From: Eubacteriales bacterium
GTDB taxonomy: Bacteria > Bacillota > Clostridia > Oscillospirales > Oscillospiraceae
DNA: 64,000 nucleotides
Reading direction: 5' to 3'
Assembly: GCA_030531505.1 (NCBI GenBank)
Contig: JAUNNH010000006.1
Location: 38,733-102,732, forward strand
This document shows positions 16,029 through 22,643 of the stretch, one piece after another. Positions within the stretch are counted from its first letter, which is position 1. Every line of letters begins with the position of its first letter. Made by a program: the position numbers and the translations under genes. Under the pieces are notes generated by a model. That model worked only from the letters and a program-made list of their open reading frames with translations. It made no database searches and had not been told where the DNA came from.

Positions 16029-18290
16029 ATGAAAAAGAAATCTCTCTGCACGGTATTGCTTATAATCTTATGCATGGTGCTTCTCCTGAGCGCCTGTGGG
16101 CGAAAAAGCACAAAGGCGGACCCGGCTGCGCCGGCCTTCGATCTGAAGTCCTACGAAGGGGTGTACGCCGAGGAGATCGCGCGCCGCGGCATCCTGGAGC
16201 TGACCGCGACGGACGCGACCAGCGCTGAGATCGCCATCGAGTGGCCGAGCAGCGCTTCCCAGACGTCCTACTGGAAGATGACCGGCACCTACGACGCTGA
16301 CAAGAACGCCATCGTCTATTCTGACGCCACCTTGACGGAGGCAAGCTTTGACGAGACCGGCAAGAAGACGGAGAACGTCGTGTACACCGACGGCAGCGGC
16401 AGCTTCTCGCTTGACAGCCGCAAGCTGAACTGGACCGACGATGCCTCGGTCATTCAGGGCAGCTCCTCCACTTTCGTCTACGTTATGACGAAGGAGGATT
16501 ACGCCAAACAGCAATCCGCGGTACAGACGAATATCCAGCCCGCGTCAGCTACCCCGACTCCGGCTCCGGTGGAGAGCACCGCCCCCGCAGCGAACACCCC
16601 GGATCCGGCGGTAACCTCTGCGCCCGCAGCAAGCGCACCGACTCCCGCCCCGGCGGAGACGCCGGCGCCGAGCCCGACGCCCGCAGCGGATCCCGCCCAG
16701 CTTCCGAAGATCACCAAGAGCCCCACGAATGAGACCGTGACCGAGGGCGGCCACTGCTACTTCCTGGCCAAGTACGAGAACGCAATCTGGGCCGTGTGGC
16801 ACTTCGTGAGCCCGGACGGCTCGCGCGACCTGACCTATGAAGAGGCCGACAAGGAGTTCCCGAAGATGCAGATCGAGGGCGGGCAGTACAGCCAGATGAA
16901 GCTCTCGAACATTCCGGTCGACATCAACGGCTGGAAGGTCTACTGCCAGTACAGCAACCGCAGCGGCGCCGTCAACACCGACACCGCCACCATCACCGTC
17001 AATGCCAAGGCCGCCGGGACGGCTGGCACAGCCGGCACGGCGACCACAGCGGCCGGCGGCAAACTGCCGACTGTCACCAAGAGCCCGACCGGTGAGACCG
17101 TGCCCGAAGGCGGCAACGCGATCTTCCAGGCGCGTTATGAGGACGCGATCTGGGCCGTGTGGCACTTCGTGAGCCCGGATGGCGCGCAGGATCTGACCTA
17201 CGAAGAAGCGGCGAAAGAATTCCCGACCCTTGAGATCCTCAACGGCAACTACAGCCAGCTGATGCTCAAGAAGATTCCGCTCGAGCTCAACGGCTGGAAG
17301 GTCTACTGCCGGTACAGCAACAACGCCGGCTATGTCGACACCGGCAGCGCCACGATCACCGTAACGGCGAAGGGCGCCGCCCCCGCGCAGACCGGCGCCG
17401 CTCAGGCCGGAACCACGCCGACCAATACAGATGCCAAGGCCCCGAAGATCACCAAGAGCCCCACGAGTGAGACCGTTGCGGAGGGCGGCACCTGCTACTT
17501 CGTTGCGAAGTATGAGGACGCGCTCTGGGCCGTGTGGCATTTCGTGAGTCCGGACGGCTCGCGCGACCTGACCTATGAGGAAGCCGCGGCGGAGTTCCCG
17601 ACCCTCGTGATCGAAAACGGCATGTACAGCCAGATGAAGCTTTCCAAGATTCCGGCTGCTCTCAACGGCTGGAAGGTCTATTGCCGCTACAGCAACCGCG
17701 ACGCCTCGGCGGATACCGGCAGCGCCACGATCACCGTGACTTCGCAGGGCACGCCTGTCCCGACGGCGACTCCCGTTCCGGCAGCCGCAGTCCAGACGCC
17801 CGCACCCGGGACTGCTGTGGTCATCACCACACCGGAACCGGCGGCCGTCGTTACTCCCGCGCCTGAGGCCGCGCCCTATGTGGCCGAGTGGACCGGTGCC
17901 AGCGATCTCTCCCAGGCGGTGAACGGCTCCGGCGTGAGCTTCAGCCCTCCCGTCGAGGGAGCGATCCCCGCCGGCATGAGTGTCCAGGGTTATCGCTATA
18001 AGACCGGCTCCGTTGAGGTGAGCTACAGCGGCAACGGTGATCTCGTGACCGTGCGCAAATCCACCACTGACAGCGGCAACGCGCTCTCCGGCGACACCAA
18101 CATCTACAGCTCCGCGTGGCAGACCAGCGTCAAGGGTCTGACCGTCACCTGCAAGGGCGATGGCAACACGATCAATGCTGCCACCTTCGGTTATAACGGT
18201 GCGAACTTCTCCGTCACCTGCAACACCGCCCAGGAGGGCAAGGGACTGACCGTGGATCAGCTCAGCTCCATCATCAACGGCATGCAGTAA
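16029..18290 (+). CDS. Lipoprotein with three Ig-like repeats
   Basis: A 753-residue predicted surface lipoprotein of unknown ligand. The signal ends in the lipobox LLLSAC. Residues of about 35-155 form an N-terminal beta-rich domain, followed by a long Pro/Ala/Thr linker. Then come three repeats of about 120 residues, each with KITKSPTxETVxEGG, the highly conserved WAVWHFVSPDG, DLTYEEA and NGWKVYCxYSN; the C...C spacing fits an Ig-like fold. A second Pro/Thr linker and a C-terminal 130-residue domain complete it. An adhesin or glycan binder is likely. The ATG at 16029 follows GGGAGGGG. Confidence 0.75.
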   Translation: MKKKSLCTVLLIILCMVLLLSACGRKSTKADPAAPAFDLKSYEGVYAEEIARRGILELTATDATSAEIAIEWPSSASQTSYWKMTGTYDADKNAIVYSDATLTEASFDETGKKTENVVYTDGSGSFSLDSRKLNWTDDASVIQGSSSTFVYVMTKEDYAKQQSAVQTNIQPASATPTPAPVESTAPAANTPDPAVTSAPAASAPTPAPAETPAPSPTPAADPAQLPKITKSPTNETVTEGGHCYFLAKYENAIWAVWHFVSPDGSRDLTYEEADKEFPKMQIEGGQYSQMKLSNIPVDINGWKVYCQYSNRSGAVNTDTATITVNAKAAGTAGTAGTATTAAGGKLPTVTKSPTGETVPEGGNAIFQARYEDAIWAVWHFVSPDGAQDLTYEEAAKEFPTLEILNGNYSQLMLKKIPLELNGWKVYCRYSNNAGYVDTGSATITVTAKGAAPAQTGAAQAGTTPTNTDAKAPKITKSPTSETVAEGGTCYFVAKYEDALWAVWHFVSPDGSRDLTYEEAAAEFPTLVIENGMYSQMKLSKIPAALNGWKVYCRYSNRDASADTGSATITVTSQGTPVPTATPVPAAAVQTPAPGTAVVITTPEPAAVVTPAPEAAPYVAEWTGASDLSQAVNGSGVSFSPPVEGAIPAGMSVQGYRYKTGSVEVSYSGNGDLVTVRKSTTDSGNALSGDTNIYSSAWQTSVKGLTVTCKGDGNTINAATFGYNGANFSVTCNTAQEGKGLTVDQLSSIINGMQ
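16699..17750 (+). repeat. Three tandem Ig-like coding repeats
   Basis: Three units begin near 16699, 17065 and 17443. Blocks such as those coding WAVWHFVSPDG are almost identical in all three, while the linkers differ. Confidence 0.75.
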
Positions 18291-18305
18291 AGCTCCCGAT
18301 ACCTC

Positions 18306-18337
18306 AACCGCCTCTCTGTTTTCGCAGAGAGGCGGTT
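18306..18337 (+). terminator. Terminator of the Ig-like lipoprotein gene
   Basis: AACCGCCTCTCTG (18306-18318) pairs with its reverse complement at 18325-18337 and is followed by TTT. Confidence 0.88.
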
Positions 18338-18345
18338 TTTCATGG

Positions 18346-18374
18346 TTGCCGCGAGAATGGTTCTTTGGTATAAT
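18346..18374 (+). promoter_or_regulatory. Predicted promoter reading into hairpin element A
   Basis: TTGCCG (18346-18351) and TATAAT (18369-18374) are 17 bases apart. The -10 box overlaps the left end of the 210-bp hairpin element, so a transcript would carry all six hairpins in its leader before reaching the hydrolase gene at 18609. A second TATAAT at the right end of the element (18571-18576) is a possible alternative without a clear -35. Confidence 0.45.
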
Positions 18375-18579
18375 GATTATCGGATGGCAAGAACGATCGC
18401 AAATTCGATCGTTCTCGCTGCCAAACGACAAGTTTGGCAGCGAATGACCCAAAGGGTCATTCGCCCGATGCTCATTGAAATGAATACATGGCCAAACAGC
18501 TAAGCTGTTTGGCTGCGCGGCAAAGCCGCGCGGCGAAAAGCTTTTTGGCTTTTCGCTATCATATAGTCATTATAATGAT
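18370..18579 (+). repeat. 210-bp multi-hairpin element, copy A
   Basis: The 210 bases are repeated in inverted orientation at 27666-27875 with a single mismatch (A/G at 18389). Inside are six successive palindromes: AGAACGATCG/CGATCGTTCT, GCTGCCAAAC/GTTTGGCAGC, GCGAATGACC/GGTCATTCGC, GCCAAACAGC/GCTGTTTGGC, GCGCGGC/GCCGCGC and GCGAAAAGC/GCTTTTCGC, each with a 3-6 base loop. The ends form an imperfect terminal inverted repeat (ATAATGAtTAT against ATAATGAcTAT). No ORF is present. It resembles a non-autonomous mobile element or a structured intergenic repeat; the family is not recognised. Confidence 0.85.
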
Positions 18580-18608
18580 CATCGGAAACAACACGGGGAG
18601 GGATCGCC

Positions 18609-19568
18609 ATGCACTGGATCAGCGAGGAACAGTACGCAGAACAGATGCGCGACCTGGTCGAACCGTATCTCGCCGCCCGGATAGAAGCGGGCTGCGACGA
18701 GCGGGTGAAGGGCCAGCCGATCTATTTCGAGCACTACCGGGCAGACGCGCCGAAGGGCGTGATCGTCCTCAGCCACGGCTTTACGGAGTCCATCGGGAAA
18801 TTCACGGAGAGCATCTATTATATGCTGCAGGCCGGCTATGAGGTCTGGGTCCCGGAGCACCGCGGTCACGGGAGGTCGTACCGCCCTAACAGCGACCCCT
18901 TTGTCGTGCATGTGGATCACTTTGAGGACTATGTGCTGGACCTGATCCACCTGACCGAGACGCGCGTCCGCCCGTCGGCGGGCGGGCTGCCGCTCTATCT
19001 CTACTGCCATTCCATGGGCGGCTGCATCGGGACGCTCTGCATCGAGCGCCGACCGGACCTGTTCCAGAAGGCGGTGCTCTCCTCCCCCATGCTGGGGGTG
19101 GTTCTCGGCAAGATCCCTGCTCCGCTCGCGAGCGCGATGCTGCATGTGAAGGGCGCCGGGGCCAGAGGACAGGAGCCACTCAGCCCGGTCGTGGGCTTTA
19201 CGGAGACGGAGGAGGATTATCCGCTCAGTGCCGCAAATTCTGACTGCCGTTATCGCTACTATACCCGGAGGCGGCTTGCGGATCAGCGTCTGCAGACCTG
19301 CGCGCCCTCCATGGGCTGGGTCCGGGAAGCTATCAAAGCCTGTCGCCGCGCCGGCTCCCGCCGGGAGACCGCGCGTATCCGCATCCCGGTGCTGCTCTTT
19401 CAGGCGGGGCAGGACACCTTTGTCCGCTGCGACGCACAGGATCGCTTTGCTGCACGGGTGCCGAGCTGTGAGCTGGTAAAAAAACCTGCGCTCCGGCACG
19501 AGCTTTACATGTGCGAGCTCAGCGAGCTGATCCCCTACTGGGAGAAGATCTTTGCGTTTCTCGGCTGA
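18609..19568 (+). CDS. Alpha/beta hydrolase (lysophospholipase / monoacylglycerol lipase type)
   Basis: A 319-residue cytoplasmic hydrolase. The nucleophile elbow is CHSMGG (the family usually has GHSMGG), the oxyanion region is VLSHGFTESIGKF, and EHRGHGRS follows as in PldB/monoacylglycerol lipases. The late acid (GQDTFVRCDAQ) and histidine (RHELYMC) complete a plausible Ser-Asp-His triad. GGGAGGG precedes the ATG. The whole upstream leader consists of the multi-hairpin element, which may influence its expression. Confidence 0.85.
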   Translation: MHWISEEQYAEQMRDLVEPYLAARIEAGCDERVKGQPIYFEHYRADAPKGVIVLSHGFTESIGKFTESIYYMLQAGYEVWVPEHRGHGRSYRPNSDPFVVHVDHFEDYVLDLIHLTETRVRPSAGGLPLYLYCHSMGGCIGTLCIERRPDLFQKAVLSSPMLGVVLGKIPAPLASAMLHVKGAGARGQEPLSPVVGFTETEEDYPLSAANSDCRYRYYTRRRLADQRLQTCAPSMGWVREAIKACRRAGSRRETARIRIPVLLFQAGQDTFVRCDAQDRFAARVPSCELVKKPALRHELYMCELSELIPYWEKIFAFLG

Positions 19569-19680
19569 GGCCGGCCGGGTTTTTAACGGAGCTCCGCGCC
19601 CGTCCCGGCGCCGTCCGGGAGGCGTTGCGCAAGTATGTTTGCAAGAAGCAAAAATGAAAGAATACAAGGAGGAAAGAAAC

Positions 19681-20778
19681 ATGGAATTGAATCTGAGATC
19701 GAAAGAAGAATGCCGCTTTGACGCCGTATCTTTGGGAGAGATCATGCTGCGCCTCGACCCCGGCGAGGGGCGGATCCGCACCGCGCGCTCCTTCCGCGCC
19801 TGGGAGGGCGGCGGCGAGTACAATGTCGTGCGCGGTCTGCACAAATGCTTCGGGCTCAACACCGGCGTTATCACTGCCTTTGCCGATAACGAGGTCGGCA
19901 AGCTGATGAAGGACTTCATCGAGCAGGGCGGCGTCTCCACCGATCTCATCTACTGGAAAAAAACCGACGGCATCGGTCGGATCTGCCGCAACGGCCTGAA
20001 CTTCACCGAGCGGGGCTTTGGCATCCGCGGCGCCGTCGGCTGCTCCGACCGCGCCAACACCGCCATCTCTCAGGCCACGCCGGAGGATTTTGATTTTGAG
20101 TATATCTTCGGCAAGCTGGGCGTGCGCTGGCTGCACACCGGCGGCATCTACGCGGCTCTGAGCGAGCAGAGCTGCCAGACGGTCATCGAGGCCTGCAAGG
20201 TTGCGAAGAAGTACGGCACCGTGATCTCCTACGATCTCAACTACCGTCCCTCCATGTGGAGCGCCATCGGCGGCCTTGAGAAGGCACGGGAGGTCAACCG
20301 TGAAGTCGCGAAGTACGTGGACGTCATGATCGGCAATGAGGAAGACTTCACGGCCTGCCTCGGCTTCGAGATCGAGGGCAACGACGAAAACCTCAAGGAA
20401 CTGAACCTGGATGGCTACAAGAAGATGATCGGCAAAGCGGCCGAGACCTACCCCAACTTCAAGGTCGTGGCGACGACGCTGCGCACCGTGAAGACCGCCA
20501 CCGTCAACGACTGGAAGGCCATCTGCTGGGCCGACGGCGAGATCTACCAGTCCAAGGAGTATAACGGTCTGGAGATTCTGGACCGCGTAGGCGGCGGCGA
20601 TTCCTTCGCCTCCGGACTGGTCTACGGTCTGATGACCACGGGCGACGCGGAGAAGGCCGTCAACTACGGCGCGGCTCACGGCGCGCTCGCCATGACCACC
20701 CCCGGCGACACCTCCATGGCTTCTCTCAAGGAAGTCGAGGCGATCATGGGCGGCGCCGGTGCCCGCGTCAAGCGCTGA
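19681..20778 (+). CDS. kdgK: PfkB-family sugar kinase, probable 2-keto-3-deoxygluconate kinase
   Basis: A 365-residue PfkB/ribokinase-fold kinase. N-terminal FDAVSLGEIMLRLDPGEGR and RTARSFRAWEGGGEYNVVRG match KDG kinases, and the C-terminal DRVGGGDSFASGLVYGL holds the anion hole and catalytic Asp. Substrate assignment to KDG is by overall similarity and is not certain. ACAAGGAGGAAAG directly precedes the ATG, which excludes longer in-frame starts. No aldolase gene is adjacent, so pathway context is missing here. A terminator follows. Confidence 0.8.
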   Translation: MELNLRSKEECRFDAVSLGEIMLRLDPGEGRIRTARSFRAWEGGGEYNVVRGLHKCFGLNTGVITAFADNEVGKLMKDFIEQGGVSTDLIYWKKTDGIGRICRNGLNFTERGFGIRGAVGCSDRANTAISQATPEDFDFEYIFGKLGVRWLHTGGIYAALSEQSCQTVIEACKVAKKYGTVISYDLNYRPSMWSAIGGLEKAREVNREVAKYVDVMIGNEEDFTACLGFEIEGNDENLKELNLDGYKKMIGKAAETYPNFKVVATTLRTVKTATVNDWKAICWADGEIYQSKEYNGLEILDRVGGGDSFASGLVYGLMTTGDAEKAVNYGAAHGALAMTTPGDTSMASLKEVEAIMGGAGARVKR

Positions 20779-20787
20779 GCCTCCCCG

Positions 20788-20821
20788 GGATCGCTGCAAA
20801 GCAAACGTTTTGCAGCGATCC
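20788..20821 (+). terminator. Terminator of the KDG kinase gene
   Basis: GGATCGCTGCAAA (20788-20800) pairs with TTTGCAGCGATCC (20809-20821), followed by TTCTTT. Confidence 0.8.
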
Positions 20822-20894
20822 TTCTTTGCACATGAGCAGATGAGGATCGCGGACGTCTCGTCTCTGTCTTCATAATCAAATTCCAACATAGGCG

Positions 20895-20934
20895 AAAGCA
20901 CCGGTCAGGTCCATCTGGACCTGACCGGTGCTTT
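20895..20934. terminator. Bidirectional terminator
   Basis: A 19-bp perfect inverted repeat (20895-20913 with 20916-20934, AAAGCACCGGTCAGGTCCA) with A and T runs outside. On the minus strand it follows the truncated alcohol-dehydrogenase fragment. Confidence 0.85.
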
Positions 20935-20973
20935 TCTTTCAGTGCTATTGGACAGCGCAGCCCGATGGGGGGA

Positions 20974-21180
20974 TCACATCAGGCTGCGGTAGAGGGCGGC
21001 GATCTCCTCCACACTGGTGTCGCGGGGGTTGCCCGGGCAGCAGGCGTCGGCAAAGGCGCTCTCGGACAGGAACTGCACGTCCTCATCCTTCACGATCTCC
21101 TTGAGATCAGCGGGGATGCCCACGTCAGCGCCCAGTTTCTTGACAGCGGCGATGGTGGCCTTCGCGGCGTCCTCATGAGT
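20974..21180 (-). pseudogene. C-terminal fragment of an Fe-dependent alcohol dehydrogenase
   Basis: The minus strand encodes 68 residues ending DACCPGNPRDTSVEEIAALYRSLM, the typical C-terminus of group III iron alcohol dehydrogenases (FucO-like). No start codon or N-terminal domain is attached. At about 21180 the reading passes into the N-terminal part of an AraC regulator in another frame. This is a deletion junction. A complete paralogue lies just upstream (21323-22426). Confidence 0.75.
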
Positions 21181-21326
21181 TTGCCCTTTTCCAGCAGCTT
21201 TTCCCCGCTGATCACGTCCCTGCTGCCGTCCATATACAGGCTGCGGTCGATGCTTTTCCGTCCGTTCAGAATGGCCTTTTCTTCGCCCGTTATGCCGGAG
21301 AGTCTGTCCATGATCATCGGATTCAT
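21177..21326 (-). pseudogene. N-terminal fragment of an AraC-family regulator
   Basis: About 50 residues from MNPMIMDRLSGITGEEKAIL to SGEKLLEKGKL match the start of AraC-family activators with an N-terminal cupin. The cupin and the two HTH motifs are missing. The ATG overlaps the stop codon of the alcohol dehydrogenase gene (ATGA), so an intact dehydrogenase-regulator operon once existed. The open frame continues as nonsense to 21090 across the junction. Confidence 0.6.
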
Positions 21327-22426
21327 GCGCTCACCAAAAGCTTTCTCAAAACGGAGAATATCTGTTCTTCGTCCACCGCTCCGACGGTATTTTGCACCGA
21401 GCCGTTGCTGCGCCAGCGGGGCAGCGCCTCCCGAAGCTCCTCCTCCGTCGCCGCAGCTTCAAGCGGCGGCAGGCACTTGTACAGAAGATCGCGGAGAGCT
21501 GCCTCTGTGATCCCGGCCTCCGCATAAAAGCCCTGCGCCATATCCGGCGCACAGCGTCCCACATGGTCCAGCAGATCCGGCATCAGGCAGGCGCAGGCGA
21601 AGCCGTGTGGAATGTGATAGCGCTCTGTCAGATAATAACCCACATTATGAGGGAAGACGGTGCCGGTGCGGTTGATGGCAAGGCCGCCGAAAATCGAAGC
21701 CTCATAGAGCTGTTCCCGCTGCGTCAAGCTGAGGTCGTCATCGTCTGCCGCCGCAGAGAGCACCGGGAACGCCAGGCGGACGCCTTGTGCCGAAAACAGC
21801 CGGGAGATCCGGTCCGCTTTTTTGCTGAAAGCGCTCTCCACACAGTGGGCCACCGCGTCGATCCCGGTGGAGAGAGTCACACTGCGCGGCAGGGACATCG
21901 TATATCTCGCGTCGCCGAGCGCAAGGGCGGCATAAAGCCGATCATCGTGGATGCTGTGCTTTCTCCCCGATGAGTCCGTCAGCACGGAGACCGAGGTGAC
22001 CTCGCTGCCCGTGCCGGCGGTCGTGCCGACGAGAACGACCGGCAGGGGCGGGGCCGGCCATTCGGCGGAATAGAAGGTCGCCTCACTCATCTCCGGATTC
22101 GCGGCAAAGACCCCGATCGCCTTGGCAGCGTCCAGGGGAGACCCGCCGCCGATCCCGACCACAAAGTCCGCACCAAAGGCAGCCGCAAGGCGTCCGCCCT
22201 TCTGGCAGTCCGCCAGGGCCGGGTTCGGCGTGATTTGATCGAAGATCGTATAAACGATCCTCCGCCCGTCCAAAATCGCCGTTACATCAGCCAGCGCGCC
22301 GGAGCGCTTGGCCGCGCTCCCACCCGTCACGATCAGACAGCGTTTGCCCAGCTTGTCAAGGCGCTGTCCGCTTTTTTGAACGGAGCCTGCGCCGGCAAGC
22401 AGGCGACTCGGCATAAAGAATTCCAT
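21323..22426 (-). CDS. Iron-containing alcohol dehydrogenase
   Basis: A 367-residue group III alcohol dehydrogenase, NAD(P)-dependent. The nucleotide-binding motif is VGIGGGSPLDAAKAIG, followed by GTTAGTGSEVT. Metal ligands fit the Asp/His pattern in GIDAVAHCVES and the later histidines (FPHNVGYYLTERYHIPHG). The ATG at 22426 is preceded by AAGGGGAG; a longer frame to 22456 lacks a ribosome site. The physiological aldehyde or alcohol is unknown. The following AraC gene is only a remnant. Confidence 0.87.
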   Translation of the reverse strand: MEFFMPSRLLAGAGSVQKSGQRLDKLGKRCLIVTGGSAAKRSGALADVTAILDGRRIVYTIFDQITPNPALADCQKGGRLAAAFGADFVVGIGGGSPLDAAKAIGVFAANPEMSEATFYSAEWPAPPLPVVLVGTTAGTGSEVTSVSVLTDSSGRKHSIHDDRLYAALALGDARYTMSLPRSVTLSTGIDAVAHCVESAFSKKADRISRLFSAQGVRLAFPVLSAAADDDDLSLTQREQLYEASIFGGLAINRTGTVFPHNVGYYLTERYHIPHGFACACLMPDLLDHVGRCAPDMAQGFYAEAGITEAALRDLLYKCLPPLEAAATEEELREALPRWRSNGSVQNTVGAVDEEQIFSVLRKLLVSA

Positions 22427-22454
22427 AACATCAACTCCCCTTCTATTGTAACGC

Positions 22455-22490
22455 AAAAACCGCCCCCGTTCAAGACGAAGGCGGCTTTCG
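22455..22490 (-). terminator. Probable terminator upstream of the alcohol dehydrogenase
   Basis: CCGCC (22460-22464) pairs with GGCGG (22480-22484), extended by AAA/TTT with one bulge. On the minus strand it is followed by TTTTT. It would end transcripts from the 22637-25417 gene. Confidence 0.5.
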
Positions 22491-22618
22491 TGATCGGATG
22501 ATGCCTGCCCGTATCGGGCGATTTGGCTATGGCTGCGCGGATATGTACATACAGAACACTCCGGAAGTGACTATGTCCTCGCTACATCCGAAAAGAAGGA
22601 TGGTATTGGAAAACCTGT

Positions 22619-22643
22619 TGCCTAAGCGCGTATCGCTTAGGCA
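22619..22643. repeat. 10-bp hairpin over the stop codon of the fusion lipoprotein
   Basis: TGCCTAAGCG (22619-22628) and CGCTTAGGCA (22634-22643) pair around CGTAT. The stop codon of the minus-strand gene lies in the stem. The T-run after it is weak. Confidence 0.45.

Noticed and set aside
16545-18452. 635-codon minus-strand frame opposite the Ig-like lipoprotein
   Set aside because: Composition (Arg/Gly/His/Val rich) and period follow the plus-strand repeats; antisense shadow.
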